Source: Desulfospira sp963664655
GTDB taxonomy: Bacteria; Desulfobacterota; Desulfobacteria; Desulfobacterales; Desulfobacteraceae
Direction: 5' to 3'
Assembly (NCBI GenBank): GCA_963664655.2
Contig: CAXXHM010000001.1
Span: 124,001-188,000, forward strand
DNA: 64,000 nt
The position numbers and the translations under genes are program-made. Below the pieces are notes generated by a model that saw nothing but the letters and a program-made list of their open reading frames with translations, searched no databases and was not told the DNA's origin. Within the stretch, counting starts at the first letter, position 1, and each line of letters opens with the position of its first letter. This document shows, one piece after another, positions 7,758-16,592 of the stretch.

Positions 7758-8047
7758 TTTTCTATTTCTCCAAAACCTTTCTCAAAAAAGGCTTGAATAT
7801 CATTAATAATGTTTTCATCTTCCAGGGTCTCGGCCCTGATTTCAATTAAGGCCCCCTTTACCGCATTCAGGGTCAAAATGTCGATAATGCTTGAGGCATC
7901 CACCATGGACGAACCATTGCACAGCCTGATTTCGCCCTTGGCTTCCATGGCCATTGCCGCGATCTTTGCGGCTGGCCTGGCATGCATGCCTAAGTCGTTG
8001 ATAATGGTGGCCTTAAGAGACAATACCGATTTTTTTTTCAATCTCAA
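7754..8047 (-). CDS. ptsH: Phosphocarrier protein HPr
   Basis: 97 residues. The active-site His22 is in INDLGMHARPAAK. A serine at residue 53 (VDASSIIDIL) lines up with regulatory Ser46 of Gram-positive HPr, so control by an HPr kinase is possible, but no such kinase is in the window. It takes phosphate from enzyme I and passes it to enzyme IIA domains or regulators. The N-terminal extension (MRLKKKSVLSL) is slightly longer than usual. Gene order cyaA-like, ptsH, ptsI, smpB, all minus strand. Confidence 0.95.
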   Translation of the reverse strand: MRLKKKSVLSLKATIINDLGMHARPAAKIAAMAMEAKGEIRLCNGSSMVDASSIIDILTLNAVKGALIEIRAETLEDENIINDIQAFFEKGFGEIEK

Positions 8048-8162
8048 CCCTTTACCCGGAGAATTTTTTTCTCTCTTTATATTTTTCCACTGAAAAAGTC
8101 AACGTTATCCGGGCCACCGCAACAGGGCAATCGCATGTGGCTTGCCGGCCGCATTTTTTTAA

Positions 8163-11100
8163 TCATCCGGTCATTCTGACTTTTGAAGAAAAAAACAGCG
8201 TGTTTTTGGGAAATGCCGTTAAGCCCATCCTGACGAGGATATCTTTTTTAGCAAAATCAAGATTTGAAAATACTTTTCCTTCTTTGTGCGGCATGCAAAA
8301 CATTTCTCCCCAGTCGTTCAGATATACAGCACCATAATCCATGACTTTTTCTGAATACCGGTCCGTATAAAAATTGATGGATACAAACAGACAGACCACA
8401 CTGGGAGAAACCCTTTCCAAATCCGTAAACCGGCTGGTTTGGGCCCGGGCCTTGGCAAAAAAGCCATTCATGGCATCATAAAGTTTTTTAATGGCGTCAT
8501 GGGTGACCGGCGTTGGATTGGGAATCAGGTTAATCATGGGAGGGTCTTTATAAAGCTGATTGCTGATGATCCAGGCCCCCATTTCTTCAATGGTTTCACA
8601 AATGATCAACGGGGTTTCAAACCGTTTTCCGGCCGCTGTGTCCGTATAAAACAATTCCCAGCACCAGGCGGATTTGGGCCCGGGCAGGCAGCGGATATAA
8701 AGCTTTGGAAAATGCCGGTGCCGCCGGGAAACCAGCAGCAGTTTTTTAATCTTAAAGGGCTTGTCCTGGAACTCCACCTGGACCTTTCGCTCCAGGATGC
8801 TTCTGTCCGATTCTGAAATCATCTGGCCCTGTGAACTGCTCTTAAACTCCTGGTGCACTTTCTGGTATTTTTCCAGCATATACTTTTCCAGTGTTTCAGA
8901 CAGCCGCCGAAGGGATGCATATTTCCACTGCCTGAACCGGCCGATTTCAATCATCTTATCCTGGCTCCATCCCCACGTGGACAGGCATTTATCCAGAATA
9001 ATCCGCCTTAGCCCCAAAGAAGTTCCCTCAATTTCCTTTGGGTCTGTGATTTCAAGCTTTAAAAAGAAGCAGGTCAAAATAAGGTTCACTGACCGGATGT
9101 CGCTGTTCCGGGAGTAAAACGCCTGCAGGTGGTTTAACAGGATAATATAAGAATCGTTCTGGGTGAGCAAAAGCCTTGTGCCGGCATTCATCCATTCATT
9201 TTTATACTGGTTGCACAATAAAAATTCTTTGCCGTATGAGGCAATATACTTTTCCAGCAGGGCCATTTTGATGATGGATTTAAAGGGACTTTTCAACCAT
9301 TTGAACATCTGCCACATGGATGCCCCGAAATATTCGTTTACAGGAATGGCGTGGATGTCGCCAAGGTCAATGTACCTTGCCATGGCCGAAATTCTGCCTG
9401 TCCGCTCATTGATCAGGTTGTAGTAATTCAGGCTGACCGCCGTGGGCAGCACCGCCCACAGGGGCAGGCGGCCGGCCACCTGGATCATGGTCCGGTAAAA
9501 TTCCTCTTTTAAAAGCCTGGCCTGGGCTGAGCCGGAACTTTCAGAACTGAACCCGCCAAAATCGTTGTTCCGGGCACTTAAAATATCCACCAGAAAAAAG
9601 GTGACGCTGATCCTGAATTTTTCCTTTGCCAGGGTTTCAAGGGCGGACAATTTGGTTTCAAGCAGGCTGATTTCCGCTGATGTCATCCGGTCTTTATAAA
9701 TGCAGACCCAGTAATCAATATCCGATTCACGGGTCTGGGCAACCGAACCGATGCTGCCCATGGTAAACACCCCCTCAATCCGGGGGGATGCATTTTTTTT
9801 CAGGCAGATGCTCTGTTTGTCCGCATACTTTTCAAGCACCGCCATGATTTGCGGGGGCGGCTGGTAATCGGCAATGCCGCAGGGGGTTCCGGGGTCCGGG
9901 CATTGTAACCCCGAAAACTCAATATTTTCATGGAGCAGAAACGGAACCGCCTGGAAAAAGTCGGCCTGGACCGGGCGGAAGATATCATAGGCCGTTAAGA
10001 GGCTGAGCTGATTCTGCTTGAAAAACATCCGTTCCCCATGGTGGATAAATTCACAGAAAATCAGTTGGTTAATGGTTTTAACCACTTCATTTTCAATATG
10101 GGGAAGATCAGAGAGATCCGGCTGATACCGCCGGGCGTTAAATCTCATATCCTGGGACCTGAGCTTTGGCGTCAGATGGGGGGGAAACCGTGAAAATCTG
10201 GCCATGGCCCCGTAAAAATCGGCATATTCAAGGCAGGCGTCTAAAAAAGAAACCCCGGAAATTCTGGCATTTGAAAAATCCGCATAATTCAGCTGGGTTA
10301 AGGAAAATCTGGCCCTTGATATTTTGGCATCAATAAACAGGCAGCCGGTCATTACGGCATGGGAAAAATCAGATTCAATGAGGTCAGCCCCCTGAAAACA
10401 GCAGTTTTTAAACACGCTTTTCCGGGCCTTTGTCCGGATCATGACGGCATTGTCAAATTCAATGCTCTCAAACATGGCCTGATCTAAATTCACATTGATC
10501 AGAATACAATTTTTAAAATATACGTTTCGAAAGTATGATCCGGACAGGTCACAGTTTTTTAAGGTGGCATCACTAAAAAAGACGGGGGCCCCGGAAAAGG
10601 TCCGGTTTGACAAATCCTCGCCTTCAATGACCTGGCCTTTAAAGTCCAGGCTTTCTTTCTGCTCAGGGTTTCTCAGCTCTTTGAGCCGTTTTTCTTCAGG
10701 GGACTTAAGCAGGGAGAACCGCCTGGTTTTGGGGGCTGCTTTGGCCGGTTGCCCGGACTTTCCCAAAAAGGAAGCCCCGGCCTGTTCAATGTTCCTTTTT
10801 TCCTTTGCCAGCAGGGTCCGGGCTTTTTCTAGAAACCGGGCCGTATCCGGGTTTAAGGCCTCTTTGTTGCGGGCACAATTCTCGGCAATGGCCCGGGCCA
10901 CCCGCTCGGGCCTTTTTCTGACCATGCCCAGCACGCAGGCAAGGTTGGTATCCGGCAACTGTTCAAGATACCATTCCTGGTTTAAGGCAATGTCCTGGAT
11001 CACCATAAACGAAATCCGGGACAACTGTGAAATCTGTTCGTGGATGGCGGGCAACAGTTCAGGATGCTGTTCCCTGATCAGGCAGATGACTTTCCGGGGG

Positions 11101-12041
11101 GGCATTTTTCCCGTTACCACCAGGGCCTTGAAACACTGGCCCCCCTCTGCCGGATCACAGGTGTCCAGCTGTTTCAGGATCGGGTCAAACATCTGGGGAT
11201 ACACCCCTACCGCTGAATTCTCCACGATCTGATATACAACGGTTCTCAGCTTTTTGACATCCTGGTTTTCAAGGGTCCCGGCCAGCACCTGCCAGGGGAT
11301 TTTGTCCGCCATGACAGCCAGGGCTTTGAGCCCGACGGCTTTGACTGCCGGGAAATTTGAAGCCGCCTCATTTTCGAGCAGGCTGTCTGCTGACCGCAGC
11401 CGGGGCTTGATATGGTTCAGGAACGGGTCGGCATCCTGATTCAGGTCAAACAGTCCGGCATAATACCGGATCACCGTCTCCCGGCTCTGGACCCGCTTTA
11501 ATATGGGTTTAAACAATTCCGCATAGGCCAGGCGGACCTCAGGGCTTTCGTTGATGTACCGACCCGTAAAATTCAACCGGAGGATATCAGAAGCCGTATA
11601 AAGGATCTTTTGGACGGTATCCTCACTCACCGACCCGAGCAGCAGCGCCTTAAAGGCAAATCCTGCCCCCCGTTCGCCCAGTTCCAGGAGAAGTTTGAAC
11701 AGATAGCTTTGTTCATCAAAGCGCATCCCGGGACGGATCTGCTGGAAAACTTTGGCCCCCACCCGGGCTGACTCCCTGATCCCGGCGGCATAATTTTCTT
11801 TATCTTCAGGCAACGCCAAGAGGCCCTGAATCCGCTGGATGATCTGATTCAACACCGTCCTTGCCAGGGAGCGCATCTCAAATTGATAGGACAACACCCC
11901 TTCTAAAGCCGGGAGAACCGCTAAAGAAGGGGCAAGTTCCTGGGCGGATTTCAGCAGAAGAATTTTCTGATCCTCATTTAATTTGCTCCATATGGCGTCA
12001 AATGTATGATGGGTAATTTCAATTTCAGGGGATGGGGGCAT
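8163..12041 (-). CDS. Class I adenylate cyclase with HEAT-like and pentapeptide-repeat regions
   Basis: About 1292 residues from ATG 12041; an in-frame ATG at 12116 would add 25 residues of intergenic-looking sequence and leave 13 bp to the divergent parE start. Roughly the first 450 residues are helical and repetitive (HEAT-like). A pentapeptide-repeat stretch follows (about 10190-10660), with many A/C-D/N-L/F-x-x units such as NCDLSGSYF and GADLIESDF. The C-terminal half is the class I cyclase: nucleotidyltransferase motif GSIGSVAQTRESDIDYW (about 9705-9755) and the family segment FGASMWQMFKWLKSPFK. It makes cAMP from ATP. Enterobacterial CyaA is about 850 residues without these N-terminal repeats. 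Adjacent to ptsH-ptsI, which in enterics control CyaA. Confidence 0.85.
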   Translation of the reverse strand: MPPSPEIEITHHTFDAIWSKLNEDQKILLLKSAQELAPSLAVLPALEGVLSYQFEMRSLARTVLNQIIQRIQGLLALPEDKENYAAGIRESARVGAKVFQQIRPGMRFDEQSYLFKLLLELGERGAGFAFKALLLGSVSEDTVQKILYTASDILRLNFTGRYINESPEVRLAYAELFKPILKRVQSRETVIRYYAGLFDLNQDADPFLNHIKPRLRSADSLLENEAASNFPAVKAVGLKALAVMADKIPWQVLAGTLENQDVKKLRTVVYQIVENSAVGVYPQMFDPILKQLDTCDPAEGGQCFKALVVTGKMPPRKVICLIREQHPELLPAIHEQISQLSRISFMVIQDIALNQEWYLEQLPDTNLACVLGMVRKRPERVARAIAENCARNKEALNPDTARFLEKARTLLAKEKRNIEQAGASFLGKSGQPAKAAPKTRRFSLLKSPEEKRLKELRNPEQKESLDFKGQVIEGEDLSNRTFSGAPVFFSDATLKNCDLSGSYFRNVYFKNCILINVNLDQAMFESIEFDNAVMIRTKARKSVFKNCCFQGADLIESDFSHAVMTGCLFIDAKISRARFSLTQLNYADFSNARISGVSFLDACLEYADFYGAMARFSRFPPHLTPKLRSQDMRFNARRYQPDLSDLPHIENEVVKTINQLIFCEFIHHGERMFFKQNQLSLLTAYDIFRPVQADFFQAVPFLLHENIEFSGLQCPDPGTPCGIADYQPPPQIMAVLEKYADKQSICLKKNASPRIEGVFTMGSIGSVAQTRESDIDYWVCIYKDRMTSAEISLLETKLSALETLAKEKFRISVTFFLVDILSARNNDFGGFSSESSGSAQARLLKEEFYRTMIQVAGRLPLWAVLPTAVSLNYYNLINERTGRISAMARYIDLGDIHAIPVNEYFGASMWQMFKWLKSPFKSIIKMALLEKYIASYGKEFLLCNQYKNEWMNAGTRLLLTQNDSYIILLNHLQAFYSRNSDIRSVNLILTCFFLKLEITDPKEIEGTSLGLRRIILDKCLSTWGWSQDKMIEIGRFRQWKYASLRRLSETLEKYMLEKYQKVHQEFKSSSQGQMISESDRSILERKVQVEFQDKPFKIKKLLLVSRRHRHFPKLYIRCLPGPKSAWCWELFYTDTAAGKRFETPLIICETIEEMGAWIISNQLYKDPPMINLIPNPTPVTHDAIKKLYDAMNGFFAKARAQTSRFTDLERVSPSVVCLFVSINFYTDRYSEKVMDYGAVYLNDWGEMFCMPHKEGKVFSNLDFAKKDILVRMGLTAFPKNTLFFSSKVRMTG

Positions 12042-12129
12042 ATGACTTGTTTTTACATTTTTTATTAAAAATGGTATACGGGATTGTTTATTTTCAAGTT
12101 TTAACCAGAGTATCATAAAACCGGCATTT

Positions 12130-14085
12130 ATGAAATTATTTGATCAAGAAACGTCAAGGGTCCAGCCAGGGTCCGCATATGATGCGGAATCCATTGAAAT
12201 CCTCAAGGGCCTGGACCCGGTCCGGCGAAGACCGGGCATGTATACAGACACCCAAAGCCCGAACCACCTGGCCTTTGAGGTCATTGACAACAGTGTGGAT
12301 GAAGCCATTGCCGGCTTTGCCGACACCATCAGCGTCTGCCTGACAAAGGAACATAGCATCAGGGTGTGTGACAACGGCAGGGGCATGCCTGTAGACATCC
12401 ATCCTGAAGAGGGGATTTCAGGGGTGGAGCTGATCATGACCAAACTCCACGCCGGGGCCAAATTTTCCAACAAGGATTATGCCTTTTCCGGGGGGCTTCA
12501 CGGGGTGGGGGTGTCTGTTGTCAATGCCCTTTCCCTGAAAATGGACATTACCATTAAACGGGACGGGAACCAGTATCACATAGAATTTGAAAACGGGGTT
12601 AAAACCCGCGACCTTGAAATCACCGGCAAGGCCGGAAAAACTGAGACCGGCACCAGTGTCGAATTTTTTCCCAATCCGGATTATTTTGACTCCCCCAAAT
12701 TCTCCACCACAGCCATTAAGGCCGCATTAAAATCAAAAGCCGTTCTCTGCCCGGGCCTTAAGGCATCCTTTATTAATGAAGCCACCGGAGAAGAACTGAC
12801 CTGGTTTTATGCTCTGGGCCTTGACGCCTACCTGTCCGAGCAGATGAAAGACACCCCATGCCTGTTTGACGTCCCCTTTACCGGCACCTATGAAAAAGAT
12901 GATTTTCAGATTGTCTGGGCCGTGAACTGGGCGTCTGAACACCGGGACCCTGTGGAGGAAAGCTATGTCAACCTGATTCCCACAAAGCTTGGCGGCACCC
13001 ATGTCAACGGATTCAGGTCCGGGCTGCTGGAATCGGTCAGGGAATTTTGCAAATTCAGAAACCTTCTGCCCAAAGGGCTTTTTCTGGCCCCTGAAGATAT
13101 CTGGTCCAACGTGGGGTATGTGCTGTCGGTAAAGCTGTCCGATCCCCAGTTCTCAGGCCAGACAAAAGAGCGCCTGTCGTCAAGGCACTGTGCCAATCTG
13201 GTCAATATCAATGTCCGGGACCGGTTCAGCCTCTGGCTTAATCAGAATGTGGCCCAGGGCGAAGCCCTGGCGGAGATGGCCATTGAAAATGCCAGGGCCC
13301 GGGTCAGAAAGTCCAAAAAGGTGGCCCAGAAGCAGGTCACCGGCGGCCGGACCCTGCCGGCCAAGCTGTCCGACTGCACCAGTTCCGACCAGCAGCTTCG
13401 AGAACTCTTCTTTGTGGAAGGAGACTCTGCCGGAGGATCCGCCAAACAGGCCAGGGACCGGCGCTTTCAGGCGGTCATGCCCCTGAGGGGAAAAATCATG
13501 AACACCTGGGATCTGTCGTCTTCTGAAATTATTTCCTCCAGAGAAATCATGGATATTGCCCAGGTTCTCGGGGTAATGCCCGGCCAGGAGGACATTTCCA
13601 AATTAAGGTACAACAAAATCTGTATTCTGGCCGATGCCGATTCAGACGGGCTTCACATCGCCACCTTGCTTTGCGCCCTGTTTCTCAAACATTTTCCAAA
13701 GGTGGTCAAAAAGGGCCATGTGTTCATGGCCATGCCCCCCCTTTACCGGATTGACGCGGGCAAAGAAATTTTTTACGCCCTGGATGATGAAGAAAAGCAG
13801 GCCATCATCAAACGGCTTGACAGACGAAAGAAAAAGGCCAAAATACATGTCCAGCGGTTCAAGGGACTCGGGGAGATGAACCCGTCCCAGCTCAAGGAAA
13901 CCACCATTGCCCCGGATTCCAGGCGGCTGGTCCAGCTGCTGGTCAATGATGATCCCAATGAAAATGGTGCCCTTTCCTGGGCCAGGGCCCATGAGGTTAT
14001 GGACATGCTCCTGGGTAAAAAACGGGCCAAAGATAGAAAAAAATGGATTGAAACCAACGGCAGCATCAAAGAGATCGAATCATGA
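12130..14085 (+). CDS. parE: DNA topoisomerase IV subunit B
   Basis: 651 residues. GHKL ATPase: EVIDNSVDEAIAG, DNGRGMPVDIHPEEG, GGLHGVGVSVVNAL. Transducer region with NLIPTKLGGTHVNG. TOPRIM: FVEGDSAGGSAKQARDR, PLRGKIMNTW, ADADSDGLHIATLL. The wording follows E. coli ParE (RRRPGMYTDT, NPSQLKETTI) and not GyrB, and there is no GyrB insert. Together with ParC it decatenates daughter chromosomes using ATP. It overlaps parC by 4 bp (ATGA). No clear ribosome binding site upstream; the start is fixed by the short gap after the divergent cyclase gene. Confidence 0.95.
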   Translation: MKLFDQETSRVQPGSAYDAESIEILKGLDPVRRRPGMYTDTQSPNHLAFEVIDNSVDEAIAGFADTISVCLTKEHSIRVCDNGRGMPVDIHPEEGISGVELIMTKLHAGAKFSNKDYAFSGGLHGVGVSVVNALSLKMDITIKRDGNQYHIEFENGVKTRDLEITGKAGKTETGTSVEFFPNPDYFDSPKFSTTAIKAALKSKAVLCPGLKASFINEATGEELTWFYALGLDAYLSEQMKDTPCLFDVPFTGTYEKDDFQIVWAVNWASEHRDPVEESYVNLIPTKLGGTHVNGFRSGLLESVREFCKFRNLLPKGLFLAPEDIWSNVGYVLSVKLSDPQFSGQTKERLSSRHCANLVNINVRDRFSLWLNQNVAQGEALAEMAIENARARVRKSKKVAQKQVTGGRTLPAKLSDCTSSDQQLRELFFVEGDSAGGSAKQARDRRFQAVMPLRGKIMNTWDLSSSEIISSREIMDIAQVLGVMPGQEDISKLRYNKICILADADSDGLHIATLLCALFLKHFPKVVKKGHVFMAMPPLYRIDAGKEIFYALDDEEKQAIIKRLDRRKKKAKIHVQRFKGLGEMNPSQLKETTIAPDSRRLVQLLVNDDPNENGALSWARAHEVMDMLLGKKRAKDRKKWIETNGSIKEIES

Positions 14086-16373
14086 CACCGTCCCTGTCAA
14101 CAGACGCCTATGAACGGATTCCCCTCCAGGAATTTACCCAGAAAGCCTATTTAAACTATTCCATGTACGTGATCCTGGACCGGGCCCTGCCCCACATCGG
14201 GGACGGCCTTAAACCGGTTCAGCGGCGGATTGTTTACTCCATGAGCCAGCTGGGGCTTTTTGCCACCCAGAAGTTCAAAAAATCGGCCCGGACCGTGGGG
14301 GATGTGCTGGGCAAATTCCACCCCCACGGGGATACGGCCTGCTATGAGGCCATGGTCCTGATGGCCCAGCCTTTTTCCCTGCGGTATCCCTTGGTGGACG
14401 GCCAGGGCAACTGGGGGGACCCCAATGACCCCAAATCCTTTGCCGCCATGCGGTATACGGAATCTCGCCTTTCGCCCTATGCCCAGATTTTTTTAGAGGA
14501 ACTGGCCGAAGGCACCGTGGACTTTGTGCCCAACTTTGACGGTACGTTAGAGGAACCGTCCATCCTCCCGGCCCGGCTGCCCAATCTGCTGCTCAACGGA
14601 ACCACCGGCATTGCCGTGGGCATGGCCACCTCAATTTTGCCCCACAATTTAAGGGAAACGGCCAAGGCCCTGGTCTGCCTGATCCGGAACGAGGAGGCAG
14701 ATCTTGATGACATCTGCCGGCATATCAAAGGGCCGGATTTCCCCACCCGGGCGGAAATCATCACATCCCCCCAGGACATCAAGGAGATCTACCGGACCGG
14801 CACCGGCCGGATCAAAATGCGGGCCGTGTATGACATCCAGGATGGGGAAATTGTCTACACCGCCCTTCCCCACCATGCCTCAGCTGAAAAAATCCATGAG
14901 CAGATCGCAGCGCAAATGGACGCCAAAAAACTGCCCATGGTCAGCGGCATCCGGGATGAATCCGATCACGAAGACCCGACAAGGCTGGTGATCATCCCAA
15001 AGTCCAGAAATGTGGACCTTGAGGCCCTGGCCGACCATCTGTTTGCCACCACAGACCTGGAAAAGTCCTATTCCGTGAACATGAACATGATCGGCATTGA
15101 CGGCCGGCCCCAGGTCAAACCCCTGCTGACCATTTTAAAAGAATGGCTTGAATTCAGAGCCGCCACGGTCCGGAAAAAGCTTGAATTCCGGCTGGACAAA
15201 ATCCAAAACCGGCTTCACATCCTTGACGGGTTTAAGATTGCCTATCTCAACATTGACGAGGTGATCCGGATCATCCGGGAATCAGACGAACCCCAGACCG
15301 CCCTGATGGACACCTTTGGTTTGACACAGATCCAGGCAAAGGCCATCCTGGACATCCGGCTGCGGCAGCTGGCCCGGTTAGAAGAGATCAAAATCCTGAC
15401 AGAAATCAAAGAACTGGAAGCCCAGCGCCAGGCCCTTGAAATTATCCTGAACAATGAAGCCGATTTTAAAGCCTATATCATTGAAGAAATTCAGCAGGAC
15501 ACCAAAACATACGGGGATGCCAGAAGATCTCCGGTCAAAGAGAGAAAAGAAGCCGAAGCATTTGATGCCACGGATATCATCGACATCACACCGGTGACGG
15601 TGGTCCTGTCCAAAAACGGCTGGGTCCGATCTGCCAAAGGGCATGACATTGTGCCGGAAAACCTGAAGTTCAAAGCCGGGGACGATCTGTTGTGCCACTC
15701 CAGAACCAAGAGTGACCGGCCCATTGTTTTCCTGGACGACACCGGCCGAAGCTACACTTTGTTTGCCCATGCCCTGCCCTCTGCCCGGGGAAACGGGGAG
15801 CCGTTGACCGGCCATTTGACCCTGGGGGCCGAGGCAAAGATAAGGTTTATGCTCACGGCCGAAGAAACAGACCTTTTTCTTATGGGCTCGGACAGGGGAT
15901 ACGGCTTTGTCATCAAATTCCCGGACTTTTACACCAATTTTAAAAACGGCAAGGCCCTGGTCACTTTAAAACCGGGCAGCACCCTGCTTGAACCGGAACC
16001 GATCACGGACATGAAGACCGACCAGGTGGCCGCCGTCACCAACCGGGGCCGGCTGCTGATCTTTTCCGTCAAACAGCTGCCCATGCTCAAGAAGGGACAG
16101 GGCAATAAAATCATTTCCATACCGGAAAAAGAGCGTAAGTCCGATTCCCCGGAACGGCTTAAGTTCCTAAAAATATTGCCGGTAAGCGCAAATCTTGTTA
16201 TACATTCGGGCAAGCATTTTATTCGGCTGGCACCGGGCAATCAAAAAGATTACGCCGGCATGCGCGGCCGCAGGGGGAAATTGCTGCCTCGAGGATACCG
16301 GAATGTGGACTTCCTTGAGGTCAATCTGCCGGAAACCGGAGACGGGAAACCGGAGGAAGGAGACCGGAAATGA
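14082..16373 (+). CDS. parC: DNA topoisomerase IV subunit A
   Basis: 763 residues. N-terminal breakage-reunion domain with YSMYVILDRALPHIGDGLKP, GKFHPHGDTACYEAMV and the active-site Tyr in AAMRYTESRLSPYA (about residue 125). Coiled coil follows, then a C-terminal beta-propeller-like part (about 490-750) with no clear GyrA box, consistent with ParC. It cleaves and rejoins DNA as the partner of ParE. Oddity: the last 14 codons (16331-16372) are six 7-bp repeat units (GGAAACC/GGAGACC type) that give a PETGDGKPEEGDRK tail, so the end of the protein is made of simple-repeat DNA. Confidence 0.95.
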   Translation: MTPSLSTDAYERIPLQEFTQKAYLNYSMYVILDRALPHIGDGLKPVQRRIVYSMSQLGLFATQKFKKSARTVGDVLGKFHPHGDTACYEAMVLMAQPFSLRYPLVDGQGNWGDPNDPKSFAAMRYTESRLSPYAQIFLEELAEGTVDFVPNFDGTLEEPSILPARLPNLLLNGTTGIAVGMATSILPHNLRETAKALVCLIRNEEADLDDICRHIKGPDFPTRAEIITSPQDIKEIYRTGTGRIKMRAVYDIQDGEIVYTALPHHASAEKIHEQIAAQMDAKKLPMVSGIRDESDHEDPTRLVIIPKSRNVDLEALADHLFATTDLEKSYSVNMNMIGIDGRPQVKPLLTILKEWLEFRAATVRKKLEFRLDKIQNRLHILDGFKIAYLNIDEVIRIIRESDEPQTALMDTFGLTQIQAKAILDIRLRQLARLEEIKILTEIKELEAQRQALEIILNNEADFKAYIIEEIQQDTKTYGDARRSPVKERKEAEAFDATDIIDITPVTVVLSKNGWVRSAKGHDIVPENLKFKAGDDLLCHSRTKSDRPIVFLDDTGRSYTLFAHALPSARGNGEPLTGHLTLGAEAKIRFMLTAEETDLFLMGSDRGYGFVIKFPDFYTNFKNGKALVTLKPGSTLLEPEPITDMKTDQVAAVTNRGRLLIFSVKQLPMLKKGQGNKIISIPEKERKSDSPERLKFLKILPVSANLVIHSGKHFIRLAPGNQKDYAGMRGRRGKLLPRGYRNVDFLEVNLPETGDGKPEEGDRK
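16331..16372. repeat. 7-bp tandem repeat (GGARACC), six units, at the 3' end of parC
   Basis: Units in phase: GGAAACC, GGAGACG, GGAAACC, GGAGGAA, GGAGACC, GGAAATG. The tract runs up to the parC stop codon. An inverted copy of the same heptad lies at 16552-16586. Confidence 0.7.
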
Positions 16374-16551
16374 ACCGCCGGGTTGAAGACGCTGAAGTGT
16401 GGCAAAAAGGAGAATGACCGATGCCTGAAATTTACCGGTATTGGGTGCTGTGGTTATGGGTTTCAGGATTAAATCCAAAGAAAGGCTGTTTGGTTTAATG
16501 CATTATAACCTGAATAAAGGGGACGGACGGAACGGTTTAATTTCCAATTCG

Positions 16552-16586
16552 GTTTTACGGTCTCCGATTTCCGGCCTCCGGTCTAC
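16552..16586. repeat. 7-bp tandem repeat (GGTYTCC), inverted copy, before the mltF-like gene
   Basis: Units in phase: GTTTTAC, GGTCTCC, GATTTCC, GGCCTCC, GGTCTAC. This is the reverse complement of the heptad at the end of parC. It ends 6 bp before the ATG of the next gene, leaving no visible ribosome binding site there. The rest of the 219-bp gap (16374-16551) shows no gene that I can support. Confidence 0.65.
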
Positions 16587-16592
16587 CGCTAT

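Noticed and set aside
8135..8160. Hairpin ATGTGGC…GCCGCAT with seven T on the plus strand between ptsH and the cyclase gene
   Set aside because: The T run is on the wrong strand for the minus-strand genes, so it does not end their transcript. It might block antisense transcription, but there is no support.
10495..11232. 245-codon open frame opposite the adenylate cyclase gene
   Set aside because: Antisense shadow; Ser/Arg-rich product without family features.
12042..12116. Longer N-terminus of the adenylate cyclase (start at 12116)
   Set aside because: It would leave only 13 bp to the divergent parE start, and the added 25 residues come from AT-rich, promoter-like sequence. Not excluded.
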